The notes under the pieces are model-generated. The model had not been told where the DNA came from. It ran no database searches and worked only from the letters and a program-made list of their open reading frames with translations. Below are positions 1 to 6,707 of a stretch of DNA of 17,218 nt, in pieces. This DNA comes from PSLL01 sp964389705 (GTDB lineage: Bacteria > Desulfobacterota_D > UBA1144 > Nemesobacterales > CSP1-2): positions 1 through 17,218 of the forward strand of contig CAYMEO010000060.1 of assembly GCA_964389705.1 (NCBI GenBank), in the 5' to 3' direction. The position numbers and the translations under genes are program-made. The number at the start of each line of letters is the position of its first letter. Position 1 is the first letter of the stretch.

Positions 1-2
1 AA

Positions 3-992
3 ATGGGTATACAAGGAAATGAGTATAGTTATCCATGGTTGGCAGAAGGAGAGGTACCACCCCTCCCGCTGGATAGAGATAGAATCCACATTATAAGCCA
101 GGGTGTAGCGGATCCAATATTCGACTACGACATCATCCCGTTGACCTATACAGAGAGCCGGTGGATGGCCTATGTTATCCGCGCTGACATAAATAACATG
201 AAGAAAATCACCCCCGAACCTATAAAGGTCCACGATGATATAATAGAATTCTGGTACGTTATACACAAAAATACCATGCTTGGACCGTACATGGAGATGG
301 GGGTAACCTTCTCCGCTACGGTAGACTCACCGGATGGCAACACATACAAAGCGGGATATTATCCATATATGTATCTTTCAAACGACTCTCCGATCTGGGC
401 AGGAAAAGAGCCATTTGGATTTCCTAAGAAGGCTGCTTATATAGCGGGCTTTGAGCATGGAACAAATAATAACTACTTCAACCACCTAATGGAACGCCGA
501 GGTTATGTCCTCCATACGGCTAATGGCCGTTATTCCGATAAGCCGCTTTCAGCAAGACCGACATTTTATGGCAAGACCGACTGGGGTCGGATGAATTACC
601 GTATTACCACAGAGCCAGATGTGATAAAGAGCATACATGAGGTTACATATCTTCCATCGGAGCTACCACCGGGATTTGGAACTGGGCACCGCTTCCAGCT
701 AAACCCTGCAAGTATTCGTACTGCAACGGGTCAGGATATTCGTGCTTGGTACATGTCTGGAACACCGTATGATTACATGGGTGGGCAACTCGGAAACGTA
801 GAGGTAATCGGTCTTATCAGTTTCACATTCAACCTGATTATTCCTCCGGCAAAGACCATATGGACAAAGACAATCACCAGGGATCCGGCTAAAGACTTTA
901 ATATGCTCCTCTATGCTACACCATTTAAGTACAACATGCGCCATCGCTTTATGCTCCCAATATATAGCCAGGCGGGGAGTGTTGGTCTTTAG
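3..992 (+). CDS. Acetoacetate decarboxylase family protein (5' end uncertain)
   Basis: Probable decarboxylase or related lyase acting on a beta-keto acid through a Schiff-base lysine. The diagnostic stretch is GKEPFGFPKKAA at residues 134-145. The tandem lysines K142/K143 match the Schiff-base lysine and the pKa-shifting neighbour (Lys115/Lys116) of clostridial acetoacetate decarboxylase. The family's usual GRE is GKE here. E98 in GPYMEMG sits where the family carries an active-site acid. At 329 residues it is much longer than the ~245-residue clostridial enzyme, so it belongs to a divergent long subfamily and its substrate should not be assumed to be acetoacetate. The first ATG lies at base 3, so no ribosome binding site is visible and the true start may lie upstream of the window. 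Only 4 of 16 arginine codons are AGA/AGG, unlike the central genes. The next gene downstream on the same strand is an epoxide-hydrolase-like protein. Confidence 0.82.
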   Translation: MGIQGNEYSYPWLAEGEVPPLPLDRDRIHIISQGVADPIFDYDIIPLTYTESRWMAYVIRADINNMKKITPEPIKVHDDIIEFWYVIHKNTMLGPYMEMGVTFSATVDSPDGNTYKAGYYPYMYLSNDSPIWAGKEPFGFPKKAAYIAGFEHGTNNNYFNHLMERRGYVLHTANGRYSDKPLSARPTFYGKTDWGRMNYRITTEPDVIKSIHEVTYLPSELPPGFGTGHRFQLNPASIRTATGQDIRAWYMSGTPYDYMGGQLGNVEVIGLISFTFNLIIPPAKTIWTKTITRDPAKDFNMLLYATPFKYNMRHRFMLPIYSQAGSVGL

Positions 993-1070
993 GTTGAATA
1001 GCGCGGCTAAAGGCACGATTGGAACAGGTTTGTAAAAGCTTGCCTCAAGAAAAATGGAATCTTCTTTTAA

Positions 1071-1098
1071 TTGAATTGAGAGCCCATTTGTGTATCCT
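1071..1098 (+). promoter_or_regulatory. Possible promoter ahead of the alpha/beta hydrolase gene
   Basis: TTGAAT at 1071-1076 and TATCCT at 1093-1098 are separated by 16 bases, each matching four of six consensus positions. If used, transcription would start near 1105, so the strong stem-loop at 1109-1138 would lie at the very 5' end of the leader and not at the end of the preceding message. This is a weak match found by eye. Confidence 0.25.
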
Positions 1099-1108
1099 TC
1101 TTTCACAT

Positions 1109-1138
1109 CCTGTAACTCCCGCTCCTGGGAGTTACAGG
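1109..1138. terminator. Perfect 12-bp inverted repeat (terminator or 5' leader hairpin)
   Basis: CCTGTAACTCCC at 1109-1120 pairs perfectly with GGGAGTTACAGG at 1127-1138 around a six-base loop. It begins about 117 bases after the stop codon of the upstream gene and ends 50 bases before the hydrolase start codon. Neither flank has a proper T-run, so it is not a classical intrinsic terminator. It could instead be a leader structure or a protein-binding dyad. Confidence 0.5.
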
Positions 1139-1188
1139 TTAATCTATATGGTGGATTAAGCTCTTAAAAAGAAAGGGGGATTTTTACC

Positions 1189-2076
1189 ATGCCAATTAGA
1201 CGGCCAGAGGATTTTCAGCACCATTTTGCCCAATTGCCAGATATTAAATTACACTACGTCCGTGAGGGTAGTGGAATGCCTATACTACTCTGCCATGGAT
1301 GGCCGGGTTTTTGGTGGGAATGGCATATGAATATAGGTCCATTGAGTAAGGATTTTGACGTAATTGTTCCCGACATGCGTGGGTATGGAGACTCAGAAAA
1401 GCCACCGCTCAATCAAATCGGTCTTTTTCACATTAACCATGTTGTTGATGATTGGGTACATTTGCTTGACCATTTGGGCATTGATAAGGCCTATTTTGCG
1501 GGCCATGATTGGGCAGCCATTGGTATACATAAATTGGTACGTAGGCATCGTAATAGGGTTATTAAGGCTGCCATTTTTAACCCCATTGTACCCGGCATGA
1601 CAGAGCGCTTCTTAAGTCCATCGAACTTCCTCGAATCTTGGTACTTTCTGTTTCATCAGTTGGATATGGCTGTTGATCTAGTATCCTCAAGCCGTGAGGC
1701 AACAAAGATTTACTTCAAACACTTCCTATCACACTGGTCTTACAATAAGAATCTATTTAGCGAGGAAGAAATCGAGATCTACACAGACAATTATGTTAAG
1801 CCTGGCAATATCCATGGTGGATTCAACACATATCGAGCCTCATTCTCACAGGGTACATGGACTGAACTTGACCGAACTATCTCAGATATCCCTATGATTT
1901 TTATACAAGGAATGGGTGATCCGGTTATACGCTCAGTTTGGACCGATCTTGTGACTAATTGGTATACAAACTATACCATAGAATATGTACCTGATAGCGG
2001 ACATTTTATGATGCGGGAAAAACCAGAGCTAATTAACCATAGGTTGAAAAAGGCTTTTCTCAATGGCAAGGAATAA
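1189..2076 (+). CDS. Alpha/beta hydrolase, epoxide hydrolase type
   Basis: Likely soluble epoxide hydrolase or a close relative in the same fold, opening an epoxide through an aspartyl-ester intermediate. The visible machinery is complete: oxyanion motif HGWP at residues 36-39, nucleophile D107 in GHDWAA, acid D244 in GMGDPV and catalytic H272 in GHFMM. Lid-domain tyrosines that could activate the epoxide are Y152 and Y215 (NTYRA). An aspartate nucleophile rules out a serine esterase. Haloalkane dehalogenase is the main alternative, but the HGWP motif and lid tyrosines favour epoxide hydrolase. The length of 295 residues is normal. The ATG is preceded by AAAGGGGGA at 1172-1180 with eight bases of spacing. 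Arginine codons are mostly CGN (11 of 15), as in the preceding gene. No signal peptide is visible, so it is probably cytoplasmic. Confidence 0.88.
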   Translation: MPIRRPEDFQHHFAQLPDIKLHYVREGSGMPILLCHGWPGFWWEWHMNIGPLSKDFDVIVPDMRGYGDSEKPPLNQIGLFHINHVVDDWVHLLDHLGIDKAYFAGHDWAAIGIHKLVRRHRNRVIKAAIFNPIVPGMTERFLSPSNFLESWYFLFHQLDMAVDLVSSSREATKIYFKHFLSHWSYNKNLFSEEEIEIYTDNYVKPGNIHGGFNTYRASFSQGTWTELDRTISDIPMIFIQGMGDPVIRSVWTDLVTNWYTNYTIEYVPDSGHFMMREKPELINHRLKKAFLNGKE

Positions 2077-2166
2077 GGTAATATCTAAGGCTTGCTTTAG
2101 ATGGGGGATGTTTTATAGTTAAGCCTATAAATAGAGATGTTGTTTTTAATATCTGGGTGATTGAGT

Positions 2167-3318
2167 ATGAGCATAATTGAGCTTACAGAAGAGCAGCAGA
2201 TGATTCGGGAGCTTGCAAGGGATTTTGCTGAGAATGAAATTAAACCGATCGCTGCGGAGATTGATAGAGAAGGGAGATTTCCATCCGAGCTTGTAAAGAA
2301 GATGGGAGAGCTTGGTTTTATGGGGATCTTTGTTCCCGAGCAGTACGGCGGAAGCGGAATGGATACATTTACTTACATCCTTGCTTTAGAGGAGGTTTGC
2401 AAGGCCTGTGCATCAACAGGGGTGATTATGTCCGTGAATAATTCTCTGGTCTGCGACCCGATCTACAGATTTGGAAATGAGGAGCAGAGGAAAAGATATC
2501 TTCCATATCTTGCTAAAGGGGAGAAACTCGGGTGCTTTTCTCTTAGTGAGCCTGCAGCTGGCTCTGATGCGGGGAGCCTTAGGACCACTGCGACAAAGGA
2601 TGGAGGATACTATGTCATTAACGGCACAAAGAACTGGGTAACAAATGGTCCTGAGGCAGATGTTATAGTTCTTTTTGCGTCAACAGATCTTTCCAAGAAG
2701 CACCATGGAATCACGGCGTTTATAGTTGATAAGGAAACCCCGGGGGTAATTGTCGGAAAGATAGAGCACAAATTAGGGATAAGGGCATCGAGCACATCTC
2801 AGATTATCTTTGAGGATTGCCGTGTTCCAGTTGAGAACAGATTGGGCCAAGAGGGGGATGGGTTTAAGATAGCTATGCAGACACTCGACGGTGGGAGAAT
2901 AGGAATAGGGGCTCAGGCAGTTGGAATAGCTCAGGCTGCATTTGAGGAGGCCGTGAGATACTCTAAGGAGAGAGAGGCTTTTAATCAACCGATTTCAAAC
3001 TTTCAGGGGATACAGTTTATGATAGCTGATATGGCAGTGCGTATTGAGGCGGCAAGGCTTCTTGTCTGGCAGGCGGCAAGGATGAAGGATAGAAAAATGA
3101 AATTTACAAAACAGTCTGCAATGGCAAAGCTCTTTGCATCTGAGACTGCAATGTGGGTTACGACAAAGGCAGTTCAGATTCATGGTGGATATGGCTACAC
3201 GACCGATTATCCTGCTGAGAGGCATTTCAGGGATGCAAAAATTACAGAGATTTATGAAGGAACATCTGAGATACAGAGAATCGTTATTGCAAGTAATGTC
3301 TTAAAGGAGGTTTCATAG
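2167..3318 (+). CDS. Acyl-CoA dehydrogenase, short-chain type
   Basis: FAD enzyme introducing an alpha,beta double bond into a short acyl-CoA and passing electrons to ETF. Numbered from this ATG (383 residues), the first family signature is around 123-140 (CFSLSEPAAGSDAGS), the FAD/substrate region NGTKNWVTNG follows, and the C-terminal signature runs IHGGYGYTTDYPAERHFRD. The catalytic base is E364 in EIYEGTSEIQR, the position used by butyryl-CoA and short/branched-chain dehydrogenases. A TTG six bases upstream (2161) could also start the frame, but GGGTGA at 2155-2160 is ideally spaced for the ATG at 2167. It lies 100 bases before the acyl-CoA mutase genes on the same strand, so butyryl-CoA or isobutyryl-CoA is a plausible substrate. 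That specificity is inferred from context and cannot be read from the sequence. Confidence 0.93.
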   Translation: MSIIELTEEQQMIRELARDFAENEIKPIAAEIDREGRFPSELVKKMGELGFMGIFVPEQYGGSGMDTFTYILALEEVCKACASTGVIMSVNNSLVCDPIYRFGNEEQRKRYLPYLAKGEKLGCFSLSEPAAGSDAGSLRTTATKDGGYYVINGTKNWVTNGPEADVIVLFASTDLSKKHHGITAFIVDKETPGVIVGKIEHKLGIRASSTSQIIFEDCRVPVENRLGQEGDGFKIAMQTLDGGRIGIGAQAVGIAQAAFEEAVRYSKEREAFNQPISNFQGIQFMIADMAVRIEAARLLVWQAARMKDRKMKFTKQSAMAKLFASETAMWVTTKAVQIHGGYGYTTDYPAERHFRDAKITEIYEGTSEIQRIVIASNVLKEVS

Positions 3319-3406
3319 CAGAACCCCTTCCCGATCTAATTGGAGATCGCCAAATTTAAGGTGTACATGAGAATTCCTAGGGTTTTCTAAAGCTAGTACT
3401 GCTAAT

Positions 3407-3412
3407 GGGAGG
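3407..3412 (+). promoter_or_regulatory. Strong ribosome binding site of the mutase large subunit
   Basis: GGGAGG lies six bases upstream of the ATG at 3419, the clearest Shine-Dalgarno site in this half of the window. It fixes the start codon of the mutase gene and suggests independent, efficient translation after the 100-base gap. Confidence 0.7.
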
Positions 3413-3418
3413 AAACAA

Positions 3419-5086
3419 ATGTTATTTGACAAAAAGGAAATTGAGAAAATAAGATGGGAAAAAGAAACCTGGGAAAGGGAGTATAAGACCCTGTCTAAAA
3501 GGGACGAGAATTTTACAACTATTTCAGGAATGAATGTCCCTCCTCTTGCCACCCCGGGGGATTTAGATGGCTTTGATTATCTTCGTGATCTTGGTTTTCC
3601 TGGTTCCTTTCCATTTACTCGCGGTGTCTATAGCACAATGTATCACGGAAGGCTCTGGACTATGCGTCAATTCGCCGGCTTTGGCTCTCCGGAGGACACC
3701 AATCGGAGGTTTAAATTCCTACTGGATCAGGGGCAGACTGGTCTTAGCACTGCATTTGATATGCCCACACTTATGGGTTATGACTGCGACCATCCAAGGG
3801 CAATGGGGGAGGTTGGAAAAGAGGGTGTGTCTGTGTCTTCACTTGCCGATATGGAGGTGCTCTTTGACGGAATAAGGCTTGATGAAGTAACGACTTCTAT
3901 GACCATAAATTGCACGGCAAGCATAATACTTGCCATGTATCTCGTTGTGGCGGAAAAACAGGGTATAAGCTGGGATAAATTGGACGGAACTATTCAAAAC
4001 GATATGCTAAAGGAATTTATCGCACAGAGGGAGTGGATTTGTCCTCCTAGGCCGTCTGTCAAAATCGTAGTTGATATGATTGAGTTTTGTGTAAAGCACG
4101 TCCCTAAGTGGCATCCGGTGTCAATATCCGGCTACCATATTCGTGAGGCTGGCTCTACTGCTGTTCAAGAGCTGGCTTTTACACTCGCCGATGGAATTGG
4201 TTATGTCCAAGAATGTATTGAGCGCGGTATTAACGTTGATGATTTTGCTCCCCAGCTTTCCTTTTTCTTTAATGTCCATAACGACTTCCTAGAGGAGGTT
4301 TCAAAATTCCGTGCGGCAAGAAGGATGTGGGCAAAGATTATGCGTGAGCGGTTCGGGGCAAAGAATCCCAAGTCGTGGATGTTAAGAACCCATGCACAAA
4401 CGGCAGGAGCCAGTCTTACAGCTCAGCAGCCTTTAAATAACATTGTAAGGGTTGCGATTCAGGCACTGGCAGCGGTCTTTGGTGGCGTTCAGTCTCTTCA
4501 CACGAATTCTATGGATGAGACACTTGCCCTTCCTACAGAGGAGGCCGTAACGGTGGCTCTTAGAACACAGCAGATTATTGCTGAGGAAAGCGGTGTTGTA
4601 AATTCAATTGATCCACTTGGTGGAAGCTACGTCATTGAGGCTCTTACAAATCGGATAGAGAAAGAGGCATTTGATTACATAAAAAAGATTGACGAACTCG
4701 GCGGGATTATTAAAGCAATTGACGTTGGTTTTCCTCAAAAAGAGATCGCTGATGCCGCATATACTTACCAGCAGGAATTGGATAGAGGAAGAAAAGTAAT
4801 AGTAGGTGTCAATAAATACGTTACGGAAGAAGAGAGAACAATTCCGACTCTGAGAATCGATGAAGACGTTGATAGGAGACAGAAAGAGAGGCTTCAGGAG
4901 GTAAAGAGGAGGAGGAATAATGAGGCGGTAAGAAGGCATCTTGGGGCAATTGCCAGGGCTGCGAGTGAGGGAAAGAATCTAATGCCGTTTATAATTGATG
5001 CTGTAAAGGAATACGCGACCGTGGGTGAAATAAGTGATGTATTTAGAGAAGTCTATGGAACCTACCGAGACCCGGGTTATTTCTAA
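3419..5086 (+). CDS. icmA: B12-dependent acyl-CoA mutase large subunit, isobutyryl-CoA mutase type
   Basis: Catalytic TIM-barrel subunit of an adenosylcobalamin-dependent carbon-skeleton mutase (555 residues, no B12 domain). Fold and active-site motifs are clear: YSTMY at 71-75, TIQND at 191-195, H240 in SGYHIREAG, then SLHTNSMDE and DPLGGSY. Homologues are usually labelled methylmalonyl-CoA mutase, but two substrate-pocket residues disagree. The Tyr89 equivalent is F85 (MRQFAGF) and the Arg207 equivalent, which grips the free carboxylate of methylmalonyl-CoA, is Q203 (EFIAQREW). Phe/Gln is the pair of isobutyryl-CoA mutase (F80/Q198 in Streptomyces IcmA, itself about 566 residues). 2-Hydroxyisobutyryl-CoA mutase has Ile/Gln. 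The predicted reaction is therefore isobutyryl-CoA <-> butyryl-CoA. The small subunit follows 46 bases downstream. The MeaB-like reactivation GTPase is not in the window. Another acyl-CoA substrate without a terminal carboxylate remains possible. Confidence 0.87.
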   Translation: MLFDKKEIEKIRWEKETWEREYKTLSKRDENFTTISGMNVPPLATPGDLDGFDYLRDLGFPGSFPFTRGVYSTMYHGRLWTMRQFAGFGSPEDTNRRFKFLLDQGQTGLSTAFDMPTLMGYDCDHPRAMGEVGKEGVSVSSLADMEVLFDGIRLDEVTTSMTINCTASIILAMYLVVAEKQGISWDKLDGTIQNDMLKEFIAQREWICPPRPSVKIVVDMIEFCVKHVPKWHPVSISGYHIREAGSTAVQELAFTLADGIGYVQECIERGINVDDFAPQLSFFFNVHNDFLEEVSKFRAARRMWAKIMRERFGAKNPKSWMLRTHAQTAGASLTAQQPLNNIVRVAIQALAAVFGGVQSLHTNSMDETLALPTEEAVTVALRTQQIIAEESGVVNSIDPLGGSYVIEALTNRIEKEAFDYIKKIDELGGIIKAIDVGFPQKEIADAAYTYQQELDRGRKVIVGVNKYVTEEERTIPTLRIDEDVDRRQKERLQEVKRRRNNEAVRRHLGAIARAASEGKNLMPFIIDAVKEYATVGEISDVFREVYGTYRDPGYF

Positions 5087-5132
5087 TTTGACGATAATTG
5101 GCTTACATGGTTAATTTATTGAGGAATATGAG

Positions 5133-5543
5133 ATGTCAAATGGGAGAAGAGTAAGGATTCTGATTGGAAAGGCCGGACTCGACGGTCATGACAGGGGTGC
5201 AAAGATTGTAGCTAGGGCGCTGAGAGACGCCGGGTTTGAGGTTATATACACGGGACTTCATCATACACCTGAGATGATAGTCGAGACCGCTATTCAGGAA
5301 GACGTTGATGCCATTGGATTGAGTATTCTTTCTGGGGCACATAATTATCTCTTTCCGGAAATAATCAGGCTGCTTAAGGAAAAGGGGGCCGATGACATAG
5401 TCGTATTTGGAGGGGGAATTATTCCTAAAGACGACATTCCGGGACTTTTAGAAAAGGGGGTTAAATCAATATTTGAGCCCGGTACGTCTACGGCGGAGAT
5501 AATCAATTGGGTTAGAGAAAACATAAGTCCGAGAAATCCTTAG
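5133..5543 (+). CDS. icmB: Cobalamin-binding small subunit of acyl-CoA mutase
   Basis: B12-binding flavodoxin-like subunit that holds adenosylcobalamin base-off/His-on for the preceding large subunit. The DxHxxG motif is present as D17-G-H19-D-R-G22, with H19 the lower cobalt ligand. The second loop is SIL at 65-67 (GLSILSGAH) and the third is the GGG turn at 93-95 (VFGGGIIP). The 136-residue length equals that of Streptomyces IcmB and of the small subunit of 2-hydroxyisobutyryl-CoA mutase. GAGGAA at 5121-5126 gives a ribosome binding site six bases before the ATG. The 46-base gap after the large subunit and the shared strand imply co-transcription and a two-protein holoenzyme. Confidence 0.93.
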   Translation: MSNGRRVRILIGKAGLDGHDRGAKIVARALRDAGFEVIYTGLHHTPEMIVETAIQEDVDAIGLSILSGAHNYLFPEIIRLLKEKGADDIVVFGGGIIPKDDIPGLLEKGVKSIFEPGTSTAEIINWVRENISPRNP

Positions 5544-5557
5544 TGGGTTATAGAACC

Positions 5558-5580
5558 TAGCCACGAATTGGCACGATAGA
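5558..5580 (+). repeat. CACGAAT-type intergenic repeat, copy 1
   Basis: The segment starts TAGCCACGAATT, followed by GGCACGATAGA. It matches copy 2 (10988-11012) base for base over its first twelve bases and then degenerates. It lies 14 bases after the mutase small-subunit stop codon. The rest of 5544-5667 shows no gene. Confidence 0.5.
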
Positions 5581-5667
5581 TCGGGATACAGTGGAGAAAT
5601 ACCGCATTCTTTATCCTTCTGTTGTATGAATCCATGTTCATTTGTGGCTATTTGATTACATGTTTTT

Positions 5668-6306
5668 ATGAAGTGCATACTCTGTGAACAAAGAAAAGCG
5701 AGGAGATACTGTCCGGCAAAGAGAGGACAGATCTGTGCTGTATGTTGCGGTGAAAAACGTGGAGTTGAGATAAATTGCCCTCTTGATTGCCCTTACTATG
5801 CTGAAGGGCAGAAGTATCAGCAAGAAAAGATCACAAGACAAAGGGTAAAAAAAGAGGGCGTTCAGTCCTATATTAGGCGTGCCGAACTCTATAACAAAAA
5901 TCCGGAGATTTTTGCCAAGATAGAGCTTGTCCTTGTGGGTTTATTCCGTATGGACGGAAAACTTAAAGATAAAGAGGTTGCAACCGCACTTGAGCTTGTC
6001 ATTAAAACCCTCGATACTGAGAAGGGGGGGATATTCTATGACCACAGGTCTGAGAGTCGTGTTATTAATGAGATTGCAAGACGGGTGCTTGCCCTTATAA
6101 GAGAACATAAAGATTCTCCTGAACTTCGCCGGGGAAGAATCACACTTGATTATGCCAAAGAAGTGGTCGAGGAGTTTTTAAAAGAGATTAAATTCTATAT
6201 CGAATTGGATTCTAATCCGCAGAGCTATCTTATACATATCTCCCGCTATCATCCCGAGAGTAGCAAGATAACTCAAAGCAGCGGATCATTGATTATCTCG
6301 CCCTAA
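5668..6306 (+). CDS. Cysteine-rich N-terminal protein of unknown function
   Basis: I do not recognise a characterised family. The N-terminus packs eight cysteines into 41 residues: C3, C6, C15, C23, C26, C27, C37 and C41. They are arranged as CxxC, RYCPAK, ICAVCCGEKR and INCPLDCPYY, which looks like a metal (zinc or Fe-S) site. I recall similar N-terminal motifs in uncharacterised proteins of acidobacteria and deltaproteobacteria, without a known role. The remainder (about residues 55-212) is charged, predicted mostly helical, with no membrane segment or signal peptide. The ATG has no obvious Shine-Dalgarno site. It sits downstream of the mutase genes and ends three bases from the convergent small membrane-protein gene. 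A nucleic-acid- or protein-binding role is possible but unsupported. Confidence 0.75.
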   Translation: MKCILCEQRKARRYCPAKRGQICAVCCGEKRGVEINCPLDCPYYAEGQKYQQEKITRQRVKKEGVQSYIRRAELYNKNPEIFAKIELVLVGLFRMDGKLKDKEVATALELVIKTLDTEKGGIFYDHRSESRVINEIARRVLALIREHKDSPELRRGRITLDYAKEVVEEFLKEIKFYIELDSNPQSYLIHISRYHPESSKITQSSGSLIISP

Positions 6307-6309
6307 ATA

Positions 6310-6492
6310 CTATGACCTATCCTCCCCGCCTGATGCCACGATACCAACTATGGCAGCAATAGCAATTATTATTCCCGCAACCTTAAAATACATCCCCCAG
6401 TCCAGAGAAAGCGCAAGAGAGAACGCATAACCAATGAGCATAAGAAGCACCAGACAAACCAGCACACTCCCAATTGGGTTTGTTTTAGACAT
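6310..6492 (-). CDS. Small two-helix membrane protein, unknown function
   Basis: Sixty residues with two hydrophobic helices, roughly 8-28 and 36-55, joined by a short loop containing DWGMYFK, and a polar tail GGEDRS. It looks like an inner-membrane hairpin protein. A good ribosome binding site (GGAGG on the minus strand, seven bases before the ATG) supports it as a real gene although it is short. It is convergent with the cysteine-rich gene (three bases between stop codons) and divergent from gpsA. No family is recognised. Confidence 0.65.
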   Translation of the reverse strand: MSKTNPIGSVLVCLVLLMLIGYAFSLALSLDWGMYFKVAGIIIAIAAIVGIVASGGEDRS

Positions 6493-6707
6493 ATTAAGTC
6501 CTCCGATACCTATTGATTCAGCGCATACGTGTCTTTAAAATTTAATGGGAAATTTTATCTGAATATAGAGCGGTATACAATCTCTTACAATTCGTTTCTC
6601 CCTACTTTTGTGGGGGAAAGTAGTGGCAATGTGTTGAGTTGATTTCAGAATCGCTGTTAGTACTTATACTTGCGGGATTAAATCAAATATGTAACCTTTA
6701 AGGCATC
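6493..6707. other. Divergent intergenic region with a 7-bp dyad
   Basis: This spacer of about 215 bases separates the minus-strand membrane protein from gpsA. It contains CTACTTT (6602-6608) paired with AAAGTAG (6617-6623) around a G-rich eight-base loop. The dyad could be an operator or a short hairpin for one of the divergent transcripts. TATACT at 6665-6670 resembles a -10 box for gpsA, but no -35 box sits at good spacing. No gene is visible. Confidence 0.35.

Noticed and set aside
699..1106. Minus-strand open frame of 135 codons
   Set aside because: Mostly antisense to the acetoacetate-decarboxylase-like gene, with no recognisable motif and no ribosome binding site.
2083..2102. ATCTAA/TTAGAT hairpin after the alpha/beta hydrolase gene
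   Set aside because: Six AU-rich pairs with an eight-base loop and no T-run are too weak to call a terminator.
3332..3349. CGATCT/AGATCG hairpin between the dehydrogenase and mutase genes
   Set aside because: Only six pairs and no T-run; likely chance, and the genes may be co-transcribed through it.
3419..5086. Calling the mutase large subunit methylmalonyl-CoA mutase
   Set aside because: Overall similarity is high, but the carboxylate-binding Arg and the Tyr of that enzyme are Gln203 and Phe85 here, so the isobutyryl-CoA type is preferred.
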